The position numbers were made by a program, and so were the translations under genes. A stretch of DNA of 64,000 nt, from contig NZ_JADMLG010000001.1 of the NCBI RefSeq assembly GCF_015674855.1, positions 186,001 through 250,000 of the forward strand. The letters are read 5' to 3'. Below the pieces are notes generated by a model. That model searched no databases. It worked only from the letters and a program-made list of their open reading frames with translations, and was not told the DNA's origin. This document shows, piece by piece, positions 1-12,586 of the stretch. Every line of letters starts with the position of its first letter. Position 1 is the first letter of the stretch. This DNA comes from Nocardia bovistercoris (GTDB lineage Bacteria > Actinomycetota > Actinomycetes > Mycobacteriales > Mycobacteriaceae).

Positions 1-344
1 CACCTCCCACACCGATTCGGCACACCGCAGGCTATCCGATGGCGCGTCGTCTCCATCGCGACGCGTCGGGCGACCCGCGATCCGCTGATCTCGGAACGCG
101 CGGTCCCCGCCAGCCACCGTACCGACTGCCGATACGAGACGGTTACCCGCGGGCGGACCCCGCCACACCACGACGGCAACACGTCGGATCGACTCCGTGG
201 ACCACGCGCGTCGATCCCGAGATACATCGTGAGCAATGGTTCCGCGACATCCGTCCGCGCGGATTTCCACCGCCGACTACCGCGTCGCGCTCGATCCCGC
301 TTCCCGAGAACGACGCCGCACCACGACGGCTACGCCCCGACCGG
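1..344. other. Left-edge stretch without a convincing gene
   Basis: Open frames exist here on both strands, but they are Arg/Pro-rich and carry no recognisable domain, as expected of high-GC shadow frames. I see no tRNA, repeat array or clear promoter. The stretch lies downstream of the secreted DUF4189 protein. Confidence 0.5.
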
Positions 345-767
345 TTACCGAGCGTTCGCGGTGCACGCCGAGACCGCGATATCGGCCGGACGCGGTTGCG
401 CGCTACCGAGATCGGGGAACGGCGGCGCGGAATCGCCGAGCGCGGCGACGGCGGTCTGTTCGGCCTCGGTGCGGGTAGCCCCCGCCGCCCAGGCGTAGCG
501 CCCGTCGGCCCCGCGTGCGACAGCGGCGCAACCGCCCACGAACCGCTGCACCAATTCGCAGTCGTAGACGGCGCATTCACGAATCGCGGCGGCGTCGGCG
601 GTGACCCGGCTGGTGTGGTCGACCGCGGCGACCACCTTGCCCGTCGACCGGGACACCGCGAGCGTCCCGTAGTACTTGCCCGCGGCGTGGGCCGCCCCGG
701 AACCGACACCGACCGCGGCGATCGATGTGATGGCGACCGCGACGGCCCCCTTGCGCAACACAGACAC
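345..767 (-). CDS. Secreted DUF4189-family protein
   Basis: Small exported protein of about 140 residues. The N-terminus has a basic residue pair (RK) followed by a hydrophobic stretch (AVAVAITSIAAVGVG) and an AHA-A type signal peptidase I site. The mature part starts YYGTLAVS and shows the glycine, alanine and cysteine pattern of DUF4189 proteins. Four mature cysteines (ECAVYDC, GGC, SAC) suggest two disulfides. I chose GTG at 767 because it places the signal peptide at the start; GTG at 761 is also possible, and a TTG at 806 would add an unlikely leader. The function of DUF4189 proteins is not established. The gene lies 67 bp downstream of the sufT-like gene on the same strand but is probably not part of the suf system. 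Confidence 0.75.
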   Translation of the reverse strand: MSVLRKGAVAVAITSIAAVGVGSGAAHAAGKYYGTLAVSRSTGKVVAAVDHTSRVTADAAAIRECAVYDCELVQRFVGGCAAVARGADGRYAWAAGATRTEAEQTAVAALGDSAPPFPDLGSAQPRPADIAVSACTANAR

Positions 768-834
768 GAGAGGATTTTGGGCCGGCCATCGCGAATTGTC
801 CAGCAATTCGCCTGAGCGGCAAGCGGGCTCGTGA

Positions 835-1254
835 CTAGACGGTGAATCCGAGCGCGCGCAGCTGCTCGCGGCCGTCCTCGGTGATCTTGTCGGGACCCCA
901 CGGCGGAATCCAGACCCAGGTGATCTCCAGATCCTCGACCAGGCCGCTGCGCACCAGCGCGTTGCGCGACTGATCCTCGATGACGTCGGTCAACGGGCAG
1001 GCCGCCGAGGTCAGCGTCATATCCAGTTTGGCGATCTCGTTCTCGACCTTGATGCCGTACACCAGCCCGAGATCGACCACGTTGATGCCGAGTTCGGGGT
1101 CGACCACGTCGCGCATGGCCTCCTCGATGTCCTCGACGTGTTTGAGCTGCTCGGCCGAGAGTTCGACCGGCTCGGCCGCCGCTTCTGTAGTCGCCGCCTC
1201 GAGAGTCGCCGCCTCGGTATTCGCCACAGCGACGGTGGCCTCGGTCTCGCTCAT
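835..1254 (-). CDS. sufT: SufT/PaaD-like MIP18-family (DUF59) Fe-S assembly protein
   Basis: A protein of 139 residues with the MIP18/DUF59 domain: the VVDPELGINVVDLGLVYGIKV segment (about 50-70) and the conserved TLTSAACPLTD loop with Cys86. Family members help mature iron-sulfur proteins, probably as accessory carriers. The first 30 residues are an Ala/Thr/Glu-rich, probably disordered extension. The ATG overlaps the sufU stop codon (ATGA), so translation is coupled to sufU. It is the last gene of the suf operon, the usual position in actinobacteria. The assignment to the family is secure; the symbol sufT is by analogy. Confidence 0.85.
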   Translation of the reverse strand: MSETEATVAVANTEAATLEAATTEAAAEPVELSAEQLKHVEDIEEAMRDVVDPELGINVVDLGLVYGIKVENEIAKLDMTLTSAACPLTDVIEDQSRNALVRSGLVEDLEITWVWIPPWGPDKITEDGREQLRALGFTV

Positions 1255-1748
1255 GCTGTCGCCCCATTCGTGCCGATAGTCGGATTGCCGTCCCGCCCAG
1301 CATCCTGCCCGTTCGCGGTGATCCGCACCACCGCGTCCTTGAACGCCATCCAGCCGAGCAGCGCGCATTTGACGCGGGCCGGATATTTCGACACCCCCGC
1401 CAGCGCGATGCCGTCGCCGATCACGTCCTCGTCGCCTTCCACGGTGCCGCGGCTGGAGATCATCTCGTTGTAGGAGTCGACCACCTTCAGCGCCTGCGGC
1501 ACCGAGAGCCCGATCACCTGGTCGGCCAGGATCGAGGTCGCGGCCTGGCTGATCGAACAGCCCTGCCCGTCGTAGGACACATCGGCCACGTCGCCGTCCT
1601 CGCCGATGTGCACGCGCAAGGTGACCTCGTCACCGCAGGTCGGGTTCACGTGGTGCACTTCGGCGCCGAACGGTTCCCGCAGCCCGCGATGATGGGGATG
1701 CTTGTAGTGGTCCAGGATCACTTCCTGGTACATCTGCTCCATGCGCAT
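1251..1748 (-). CDS. sufU: SufU zinc-dependent sulfurtransferase
   Basis: A protein of 165 residues that accepts the persulfide from SufS and passes sulfur to the SufBCD scaffold. The four zinc ligands of the SufU class are visible: Cys38 and Asp40 (NPTCGD), Cys64 (GQGCSIS) and Cys128 (VKCALLGW). A SufU-type insertion follows SSRGTVEGDED at about 98-108. The C-terminal 20 residues (NGQDAGRDGNP...) are variable and probably flexible. The gene starts 3 bp after the sufS stop codon and overlaps the next gene by 4 bp, so it lies inside the suf operon. Confidence 0.95.
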   Translation of the reverse strand: MRMEQMYQEVILDHYKHPHHRGLREPFGAEVHHVNPTCGDEVTLRVHIGEDGDVADVSYDGQGCSISQAATSILADQVIGLSVPQALKVVDSYNEMISSRGTVEGDEDVIGDGIALAGVSKYPARVKCALLGWMAFKDAVVRITANGQDAGRDGNPTIGTNGATA

Positions 1749-1751
1749 GTC

Positions 1752-3792
<2,041 letters not shown>

Positions 3793-3830
3793 CGGATTGG
3801 AATTCCTTTGCGGGAGTGTGGGTTCGCGGA

Positions 3831-5038
3831 TCAGGCGCCGATGGCGGCGAGTTCGGCCTCGATGGCCGCCTCGAGCCGCTGCCTGATCTCGGGCACCGCG
3901 ATCTTCTGGATGATCTCGTGGAAGAAGCCGCGCACGACGAGCCTGCGGGCGGCGTCCTCCGGGATACCGCGCGCACGCAGGTAGAACAACTGCTCGTCGT
4001 CGAAACGACCGGTCGCCGAGGCATGTCCGGCGCCCGCGATCTCGCCGGTCTCGATCTCGAGATTCGGCACCGAGTCGGCGCGCGCGCCATCGGTGAGCAC
4101 GAGATTGCGGTTGACCTCGAAGGTGTCGGTGCCCTCCGCGGCCGCCCGGATCAGCACGTCGCCGACCCACACCGTGCGGGCGTCGTCCTTCGGCGAGTCC
4201 GGGTCGCCCTGCAACGCGCCCTTGTACAGCACGTTCGATTTGCAGTTGGGCTGCGAGTGGTCGACGAGCAGGCGCTGTTCGAAATGCTGTCCGGCGTCGG
4301 CGAAGTACAGGCCGAGCAGTTCGGCGTCGCCGCCTGGGCCGTCGTATTTCACGGTGCCGGTGAGCCGCACCAGATCGCCGCCGAGGGTGACCGCGATGTG
4401 GCGCAGCGTGGCGTCGCGCCCGAGCCGGGCGTGGTGGGCGGTGAGGTGCACGGCGTCGTCGGCCCAGTCCTGCACCGCGACCACGGTCAGCTTCGCGCTG
4501 TCGCCGAGTACGAATTCCACGTTCTCGGCGTAGGTTCCGCTGCCGCGCAGGTCGACGACCACGGTCGCGACGGCGAAGTTGCCGAGCCGGATCTGCAGAT
4601 GCCCGTAGGCGGTGCGGTCGGCGCCGGGACCGGTGACGGTGACCGCGATCGGTTCGGCCACTTCGGTTTCCGCGCCCACCGACACGATGGTCGCCGACTC
4701 GAATCCCGAATACGCCTGCGCCGCGACACGATCGGCGGGCACACCGGCCGCGCCGAGGCGTTCGTCGGCGCGCCCGACGGTCTCCACGCGCACGGACTCC
4801 GGCGCGACGACCTCGACCCGCGCCGACCCGTCGCGCACCGCGCTGCCGTCGTGCAGGCCGCGCAACCGGCGCAGCGGAGTGAACCGCCACTCCTCGTCGC
4901 GGCCCGAAGGCACCTCGAAGGCGTCGACGTCGTAGGAGGTGAACACCTCACCCTTGTTGACCGCGGCCGTCGCGCCCGGATTCATCACCGGCTTCGCGGG
5001 GTTCTCCCCCTCGACGGCGCCGATCGTTCCTGTCGCCA

Positions 5039-5039
<1 letters not shown>
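3831..5039 (-). CDS. sufD: SufD scaffold subunit
   Basis: A SufB/SufD-family protein of 402 residues that pairs with SufB and SufC in the cluster assembly scaffold. The C-terminal family core is clear: EIETGEIAGAGHASATGRFDDEQLFYLRARGIPEDAARRLVVRGF, with the conserved histidine of the GHASATG segment that corresponds to a cluster-assembly residue in characterised SufD. The central parallel-beta region is present. The ATG overlaps the sufB TGA (ATGA), giving translational coupling. ATG about 60 bp downstream (MNPGATA) is a less likely alternative start. Confidence 0.95.
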
Positions 5040-6480
<1,441 letters not shown>

Positions 6481-6484
<4 letters not shown>

Positions 6485-7344
6485 TCGGCACTCCTTCCGG
6501 AGTCGTTCGTTCGTCCCGCCGCGGGCTGTGCGGCGGTCGGTGTCGAATGTTCTCGGCCGGACGCCGCTGGTGCGGACGCCGGTGGTACTGATGGCGCGGA
6601 TGCCCGGCCCGCGCGGCGCACCGCGGGCAGGTCGAGCAGCGGCACGTGCGTGGTGCACGCGCAGTCGCCGTTGGCGATGGTCGCCAGCCGCTGCACGTGG
6701 GTGCCGAGCAGTTCGCGGAACGCTTCCAGCTCCGCGTCGCACAACTGCGGGAACTCCTCGGCGACGTGCGCGACCGGGCAGTGGTGCTGGCAGATCTGCA
6801 CGCCCGCGCCCACCTTGCGGGTGGTGGCGGCGAAGCCGGCGTCGGTGAACGCGTCCGCGATCTCCTCGGCCTTGGCCTCGGTGCGTTCCGGGCTGTGTTC
6901 CTCGACCGCCTCGATGCCCGCGACGATGGTACGCGCGCGCTTCCTGGCGAAATCGGTGATGGCCTGTTCCCCGCCGATCTCGCCGAGCTGCCGGATCGCG
7001 GCGCCCGCCAGGTCGTCGTAGGCGTGCCCGAGCCTGCCACGACCCTTGGCCGTGAGCTGATACTGCTTGGCGGGCCTGCCTCGGCCCTTCTGCTGCCACG
7101 GCGCCGAGCGGGCGGCCCTGGCCTGGCCGGAGTCGATGAGCGCGTCCAGGTGGCGGCGCACCCCGGCGGGCGCGAGGCCGAGTTCCGCGCCGATGGCGGT
7201 GGCGGTGATCGGCCCCTGCTCCAGCAGCAGTCGCACGATGGCGGCCCTGGTCTGACCTTCGGCCGCGGCGGGCGCATGCGAGGACGCCGCACCGGTCTTG
7301 CGACCGGCCCGCTCGTCGTCACTCCGCAAACCCACGGTTTTCAC
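6481..7344 (-). CDS. sufR: SufR Fe-S-sensing transcriptional repressor
   Basis: A regulator of 287 residues. An N-terminal winged helix-turn-helix (about 30-100: [24 protein letters not shown], then GVRRHLDAL) is followed by a cysteine-bearing C-terminal part: Cys185 and Cys189 (CQHHCP), Cys202, Cys228 and Cys230. Characterised SufR proteins hold a 4Fe-4S cluster on such cysteines and repress the suf operon when cluster supply is adequate. The GTG start at 7344 lies inside a sequence matching the mycobacterial SufR operator, which implies a leaderless or nearly leaderless transcript; GTG at 7335 is a possible alternative. The tail after about 245 is low complexity (Ala/Pro/Ser). Gene order sufR-B-D-C-S-U-T matches mycobacteria. 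Confidence 0.93.
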
Positions 7345-7355
7345 AACACCAGTGT
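7341..7355 (-). promoter_or_regulatory. SufR operator ACACT-N5-TGTGA
   Basis: On the minus strand the 15 bases read ACACTGGTGTTGTGA. This equals the ACACT-N5-TGTGA motif that I recall as the SufR (Rv1460) site in Mycobacterium tuberculosis. It covers the sufR GTG start codon. An AT-rich island at 7361-7384, in otherwise GC-rich DNA, is the likely promoter. Confidence 0.75.
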
Positions 7356-7629
7356 GGCGGAATTAGTTCCTTAAATCTAATAAGGGTGCCCTGACCGGAA
7401 CCGCCCCGTCGGCACGCCGATATCCGCGGCACACGCGCGTGACCGCGCGAAACGGCGCGAGCCATGGAAACAGGCGCGCGAAGACAGTGACGCACCGCAC
7501 ATCTCGCGCGGACGCCGGGCGCGGGCGGCACCGCCCAACCGGTCGATCGCACGGACCGCTCACACCCGTGCACCCGGTCACATTCCGGGCCGAAGCACGG
7601 GTATCCGAATCGGCTACGCTGGCCCGGTG

Positions 7630-9717
7630 ATGTCAGGCGAACCGGGCGGAGAACGTGACGACGAGACCCGGCCCGCCCGCGTCGATACCCTGATCCCACC
7701 GCGCGCGAGCAGGTCCTTCGCCGCCGCCGTCACCTTCGGCAGACGCGTCGTCGGCCTCGACGTCGCACCCGACCACACGGTCAGCGACGCGCTGCACGCC
7801 AACGAACCCGAGGCGGGCGGACTCGACGCCAAGGAGAACGCCCAACTGCGCCGGGTCCGCCTGCTCGGCGCGACCGGCTCGGTGATGATGGCGATCGGCG
7901 CGCTCGGCCTCGGCGCCCAGCCCACGCTGCAGAACCCGACCTACGGCAAGGCCATCATCGGCCTGCCCGCCCGGGTGCACAGCTCGGGACTCGCGGTCAC
8001 CATGCTCGGCACCGTCGTGGTCATGCTCGCGTGGCTGCTGCTCGGACGCTTCGCGCTCGGGCTGCGCTCCAGTCAGGGCCGCAGGCTCACCCGCTCACAG
8101 CTCGACCGCACCCTGCTGCTGTGGATCATCCCGCTGTCGGTGGCTCCGCCCATGTTCAGCCAGGACGTGTACTCCTATCTCGCACAGGGCGAGATCGCCG
8201 CGCGCGGACTCGACCCGTACGACGTCGGCCCGGTACAAGGACTCGGACAGGACCACGTCCTCACCCGCAGCGTGCCGAACATCTGGCAGAACACCCCCGC
8301 CCCCTACGGTCCGCTCTCGCTGTGGTTCGGCAAGGGCATCGCGGCGCTCACCGGCGAGAACATGCTGGCGGGCGTGCTGCTGCACCGGGTGCTCGCGCTG
8401 ATCGGCGTGGCCTGCGTGGTATGGGCGCTGCCGCGGCTGGCCCAGCGCTGCCGGGTCTCCCCCGTGGCGGCGCTGTGGCTCGGCGCGGCCAATCCGCTGG
8501 TGATCTTCCACCTGGTCTCCGGGGTGCACAACGAGGCCATGATGATCGGGCTGATGCTGGTCGGCCTCGAACTGTGCCTGGCGGCCGTCTCGCGCACCGG
8601 CCCGTTGCGCGGACCAACCCTGGCCCTGTTCTTGACCGGCGCGACCCTGCTCGCGCTCTCGGCCATGGTCAAGATCCCCTCGATGCTCGCGCTGGCCTTC
8701 GTGTGGATGGCGCTGAGCCGCCGATGGGGCGGCAAGTGGCGGGGCATCACCGCGTCCGCGCTGCTACTCGGCGCCGTCACCGCCACCGTCACGCTGGCGA
8801 TCTGCGTCGGCAGCGGACTCGGCTTCGGCTGGGTCGGCACTCTCGGCACCGCCAACGCGGTGCGCAGTTGGATGTCGCTGCCGACACTGCTCGGGGTGAT
8901 CACGGGATTCGGCGGCGTGCTGCTCGGCCTCGGCGATCACACCACCGCGCTGCTGAGCATCACCCGTCCCATCGCGGCCGCGGCCGCGACACTGCTCGTG
9001 GTGCGGCTGCTCATCGCGACCTGGAGCGGTCGTCTGCACCCGGTCGGGGCGCTCGGCCTCGCGTTCGGCGCGGTCGTGCTGCTGTTCCCGGTGGTGCAGC
9101 CCTGGTATCTGCTGTGGGGCATCGTGCCGCTGGCGGCCTGGGCGAACCGGCCGCTGTTCCGGGTACCCGCCACGGTGGCCTCGGCGGTGGTCAGCGTGCT
9201 GCTGATGCCGTCGGGCAGCGAGATCACGCCGTTCGTGCTCATCTACGCGGCCACCATCACCATCCTGACCTGCCTGCTGATGATCCTGGCCACCCGCAAA
9301 TCGCTGCCGTGGCGGCTCGACGAATCCGGCGCCGCTGCCGAAGCCGCCGGTCCGTTCGCGTCGACGAAGGATCGCCCGGAGTCGACGGGCCGACCGGACG
9401 CGGCAGCCCAGCGGCCCGAAACCGGTTCGAACAGGTCCGCTCACCTGGTGACCGATTCGACCGCGACGTCCGGCTTCGGGGCGACAGAAGCGCGCACGAC
9501 GAACGACCTCGAGTCGATCGAAGCAAGCGCGACAACCGGTTTCGGGGCAGCCGATCCGAGCGCGGCATCCGGCTTCAGGTCGACCGATCCGAGCGCGACG
9601 ACCGGCTTCGGTTCGCCGGATGCGGGCGCGGCGACCGCGCTCGCGGCGACCGAATCGACGGCGACCGACGCGGAACCCGCTGTGCCCGCGACACGCTCGA
9701 CCGCGCGCGGCGAATGA
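7630..9717 (+). CDS. mptB: Alpha-(1->6)-mannopyranosyltransferase, MptB-like
   Basis: Integral membrane GT-C glycosyltransferase of about 695 residues that extends the alpha-1,6-mannan core of lipomannan and lipoarabinomannan using polyprenyl-phosphomannose. Roughly a dozen hydrophobic segments are visible between residues 75 and 555. The periplasmic GT-C loop FSQDVYSYLAQGEIAARGLDPYDVGP carries the aspartate expected of the active site. ATG 7630 directly follows a GTG at 7627; either may be used. It is divergent from sufR, as mptB (Rv1459c) is in mycobacteria. The last 90 or so residues are an unusual hydrophilic tail made of degenerate 11-residue repeats. Confidence 0.9.
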   Translation: MSGEPGGERDDETRPARVDTLIPPRASRSFAAAVTFGRRVVGLDVAPDHTVSDALHANEPEAGGLDAKENAQLRRVRLLGATGSVMMAIGALGLGAQPTLQNPTYGKAIIGLPARVHSSGLAVTMLGTVVVMLAWLLLGRFALGLRSSQGRRLTRSQLDRTLLLWIIPLSVAPPMFSQDVYSYLAQGEIAARGLDPYDVGPVQGLGQDHVLTRSVPNIWQNTPAPYGPLSLWFGKGIAALTGENMLAGVLLHRVLALIGVACVVWALPRLAQRCRVSPVAALWLGAANPLVIFHLVSGVHNEAMMIGLMLVGLELCLAAVSRTGPLRGPTLALFLTGATLLALSAMVKIPSMLALAFVWMALSRRWGGKWRGITASALLLGAVTATVTLAICVGSGLGFGWVGTLGTANAVRSWMSLPTLLGVITGFGGVLLGLGDHTTALLSITRPIAAAAATLLVVRLLIATWSGRLHPVGALGLAFGAVVLLFPVVQPWYLLWGIVPLAAWANRPLFRVPATVASAVVSVLLMPSGSEITPFVLIYAATITILTCLLMILATRKSLPWRLDESGAAAEAAGPFASTKDRPESTGRPDAAAQRPETGSNRSAHLVTDSTATSGFGATEARTTNDLESIEASATTGFGAADPSAASGFRSTDPSATTGFGSPDAGAATALAATESTATDAEPAVPATRSTARGE
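9461..9659 (+). repeat. 33-bp degenerate tandem repeat coding the MptB tail
   Basis: Units beginning at 9527, 9560 and 9593 are exactly 33 bp apart and encode SATTGFGAADP, SAASGFRSTDP and SATTGFGSPDA. A fourth, more worn unit GAATALAATES follows, and a related TATSGFGATEA precedes. The repeat keeps the reading frame and ends about 60 bp before the stop codon. Confidence 0.85.
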
Positions 9718-9771
9718 TCGGGCAGGGGTGTCTGCCGGCTCACATCGGCACACCGCTTACGGTGTGACATC

Positions 9772-10704
9772 GTGACCGCAGCCTCCGTACCCGCCGTGCG
9801 CGTCGACGGCGTCGTCAAGCGTTACGGCGAGACCGTCGCGGTCGACGGCCTGTCCTTCGACGTCGAACGGGCGCAGGTGCTCGCGCTGCTCGGCCCCAAC
9901 GGCGCGGGCAAGACGACCACCGTCGAGATGTGCGAGGGTTTCGTCACCCCCGACGCGGGTTCGGTGCGGGTACTCGGCCTCGACCCCATCGCCGACTCGG
10001 AGCGGCTGCGTTCCCGCATCGGCGTCATGTTGCAGGGCGGCGGCGCCTATCCCGGCGCGCGCGCGGGCGAGATGCTGGAGCTGGTAGCCGCCTATTCGGC
10101 CGCGCCTCTCGACCCGGAATGGCTGCTGCGGACCCTCGGCCTCCAGGACAACCGGCGCACCCCGTACCGCAGACTGTCGGGCGGCCAGCAACAGCGCCTC
10201 GCGCTGGCGTGCGCGCTGGTCGGGCGGCCGGAGATCGTCTTCCTCGACGAGCCGACCGCCGGACTCGACGCCCAGGCCAGGCTGATCGTCTGGGAACTCA
10301 TCGACGCGCTGCGCCGCGACGGCGTCACGGTGGTGCTCACCACCCACGTGATGGACGAGGCCGAGCAACTCGCCGACCAGCTCGTCATCGTCGACCACGG
10401 GCAGATCGTGGCCGCAGGCACCCCCGCCGAGGTCACCGCGCACGGCGCCGCGGGCCAGCTGCGATTCACCGCGCCACCCAAACTGGATCTCGAACTGTTG
10501 AAATCGGCGCTGCCCGAAGGGTTCTCGCCGCGCGAGACGACACCGGGCGCGTATCTGGTCGAGGGCGAGATCGATCCGCAGGTGCTGGCGACGGTGACCG
10601 CGTGGTGCGCGCGCCTCAATGTGCTCGCCACCGACATCCGCATCGATCAACGACGCCTCGAGGACGTGTTCCTCGAACTCACTGGACGGGATCTGCGCGG
10701 ATGA
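9772..10704 (+). CDS. ABC-2 type exporter, ATP-binding subunit
   Basis: An ATPase of 310 residues in the drug/DrrA-like export class. Walker A is GPNGAGKTTT (about 41-50), the signature LSGGQQQRLALA, Walker B IVFLDEPTAGLD, and the switch histidine is in LTTHVMDEAE. The C-terminal third is the regulatory extension usual in this class. GTG 9772 is the first start in frame. The stop overlaps the start of the permease gene (ATGA). It corresponds to the ABC pair that lies between mptB and ctaA in mycobacteria (Rv1458c-Rv1457c); the substrate is unknown. Its constant linkage to the heme A synthase gene invites, but does not prove, a role in cytochrome oxidase biogenesis. Confidence 0.92.
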   Translation: MTAASVPAVRVDGVVKRYGETVAVDGLSFDVERAQVLALLGPNGAGKTTTVEMCEGFVTPDAGSVRVLGLDPIADSERLRSRIGVMLQGGGAYPGARAGEMLELVAAYSAAPLDPEWLLRTLGLQDNRRTPYRRLSGGQQQRLALACALVGRPEIVFLDEPTAGLDAQARLIVWELIDALRRDGVTVVLTTHVMDEAEQLADQLVIVDHGQIVAAGTPAEVTAHGAAGQLRFTAPPKLDLELLKSALPEGFSPRETTPGAYLVEGEIDPQVLATVTAWCARLNVLATDIRIDQRRLEDVFLELTGRDLRG

Positions 10705-11492
10705 CACACGCCGACCTGAGCGCCAATCGTTTCGACGCGGGCACCTTCGCGCCCGATCCGCGTCCGGCCTCGCGCCCCGCGATGCTGGCCGCGCAGACCC
10801 GCCTCGAACTGATCCTGTTGCTGCGCAACGGCGAACAACTGCTGCTGACCATGTTCATCCCGATCACCCTGCTGGTCGGTCTCACCCTGCTGCCCTTCGG
10901 GGAACTGGGCGACACCAGGGTCGACAAGATCGTGCCCGCGGTGATGATGGTGGCGGTGATGTCGACGGCCTTCACCGGTCAGGCCATCGCCGTCGGCTTC
11001 GATCGCCGCTACGGCGCGCTCAAACGCCTCGGCGCGACGGCGCTGCCGCGCTGGGGCGTGATCGCGGGCAAGAGCGCGGCGGTGCTGATCGTGGTGGTGC
11101 TGCAGGCGGTCGTCCTCGGTCTGATCGGCGTCGCGCTCGGCTGGCGTCCCGACGCGGTCGGGCTGCTGCTCGGCGCGGTGGTGATCGCGCTGGGCACCTT
11201 CACCTTCGCGACCATGGGCCTACTGCTCGGCGGCACGCTCAAGGCGGAGATCGTGCTCGCGCTGGCCAATATCCTCTGGTTCGTCATGCTCGGCATCGCC
11301 AGCATCGTCTTCGCCTCCGACGATCTGCCCGCCGCGGTGGATGTCGCGGCCCGGCTGATCCCGTCGGGCGCGCTTGCGGTGACGCTCGAGGACGCGATGC
11401 ACACCGGCGCGGACTGGTTCGGGCTGATCGTGCTGACAGTGTGGGGTGCGGTGTGCGCGGCGCTCGGCGTGCGGTACTTCCGGTTCCACTGA
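10701..11492 (+). CDS. ABC-2 type exporter, permease subunit
   Basis: Membrane protein of 263 residues with six predicted helices, starting at about residue 45 (LLLTMFIPITLLVGLTLL) and ending at LIVLTVWGAVCAALGV. This is the ABC-2 permease fold, with the family-typical GFDRRYGALKRLGATALPRW amphipathic segment between helices 2 and 3. Its ATG overlaps the stop codon of the ATPase gene, so the two subunits are translationally coupled. The N-terminal 40 residues are cytosolic and hydrophilic. Substrate unknown. Confidence 0.92.
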   Translation: MTHADLSANRFDAGTFAPDPRPASRPAMLAAQTRLELILLLRNGEQLLLTMFIPITLLVGLTLLPFGELGDTRVDKIVPAVMMVAVMSTAFTGQAIAVGFDRRYGALKRLGATALPRWGVIAGKSAAVLIVVVLQAVVLGLIGVALGWRPDAVGLLLGAVVIALGTFTFATMGLLLGGTLKAEIVLALANILWFVMLGIASIVFASDDLPAAVDVAARLIPSGALAVTLEDAMHTGADWFGLIVLTVWGAVCAALGVRYFRFH

Positions 11493-11566
11493 GCCGGGAC
11501 GTGTTCAACGACACTTGGTAGTAGACCGGCCGCGGGACGTCGGGCAGCGGGAGCTACCATCGTCGG

Positions 11567-12541
11567 GTGCTGAATCGCGCGTTCACGGTACTGGTCGACC
11601 GACTCCCGCTGCCCTCGCTCCGGGTGCAGCGCTGGATCGCGCTCGCGGTGATCCTCACCCAGGCCGGTATCGCGGTCACCGGGTCGATCGTGCGCGTCAC
11701 CGCCTCCGGGCTCGGCTGCCCGACCTGGCCGCAGTGCTTTCCCGGCAGCTTCACCCCGGTCGGCGTCTCCGAGGTCGCGGTCGTGCACCAGGCCGTGGAA
11801 TTCGGCAACCGCATGCTGACCTTCGTCGTCAGCCTCTGCGCCGGTCTCGTCGTACTCGCCGTGGTGCGGGCGCGCCGCCGCCGCGAGGTCGTCGTCTACG
11901 CGTGGCTCATGCCCGGCGGCACCGTGCTGCAAGCGGTGATCGGCGGCATCACCGTCCGCACCGGACTGCTGTGGTGGACGGTCGCCGTGCACCTCGTGGC
12001 CTCCATGCTCATGGTGTGGCTGGCCACCGTGCTCTACGCGAAGGTGTCCGAACCCGACGAGGGCATCGACACCGTGCAGGCCCCGGCCCCGCTGCGCTGG
12101 TTGACCGCGCTCAGCGGCGTCGCGCTGGCAGCGGTGCTGGTCGCGGGCACACTCGTCACCGCGGCGGGACCGCACGCGGGCGACAAGAGCATCGACAAGC
12201 CGGTCGCCAGGCTGGAGGTCGAGATCGTCACCCTCGTCCACCTGCATTCGCAACTGCTGGTCGGCTACCTGGCCCTGCTCGTCGGCCTCGCCTTCGGCCT
12301 GTTCGCCGTCGGCATCACCCCCGCCGTGCGCCGACGCCTGTTCGCGGTACTCGCCGTCGTCTGCGCGCAGGCTCTCATCGGCGTGATCCAATACTTCACC
12401 GACGTCCCCGCGGTCCTCGTCGTCTGCCACGTCGCGGGCGCCGCGGCCTGTACCGCCGCCACCGCGGCACTGTGGGCGTCGTTGCGCACCCGCGAGCTCG
12501 TGAGCGCACGCCCACGCTCCACCGCGACGACCGCCGCCTGA
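11567..12541 (+). CDS. ctaA: Heme A synthase (COX15/CtaA)
   Basis: Membrane enzyme of 324 residues with eight predicted helices that oxidises the C8 methyl of heme O to give heme A for the aa3 cytochrome oxidase. Family marks are VTGSIVRVTASGLGCPTWPQCFPGSF (about 35-60), VVHQAVEFGNRMLT (heme-binding His), VHLVASML, and the second-half histidines VHLHSQLLVGY and VCHVAGAA. GTG 11567 is the only good start. It lies 74 bp after the ABC exporter genes and points toward the convergent dienelactone-hydrolase-like gene. Heme O for this step comes from CtaB, encoded at about 20 kb. Confidence 0.94.
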   Translation: MLNRAFTVLVDRLPLPSLRVQRWIALAVILTQAGIAVTGSIVRVTASGLGCPTWPQCFPGSFTPVGVSEVAVVHQAVEFGNRMLTFVVSLCAGLVVLAVVRARRRREVVVYAWLMPGGTVLQAVIGGITVRTGLLWWTVAVHLVASMLMVWLATVLYAKVSEPDEGIDTVQAPAPLRWLTALSGVALAAVLVAGTLVTAAGPHAGDKSIDKPVARLEVEIVTLVHLHSQLLVGYLALLVGLAFGLFAVGITPAVRRRLFAVLAVVCAQALIGVIQYFTDVPAVLVVCHVAGAAACTAATAALWASLRTRELVSARPRSTATTAA

Positions 12542-12586
12542 GTCACGCGCCGTCCGCCACGGCAGCATCGACCCTGCACCCACGGC

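Noticed and set aside
1..344. Plus-strand gene spanning 39-815
   Set aside because: It overlaps the DUF4189 gene in antisense and its product is Arg/Pro/Gly-rich with no domain or signal sequence.
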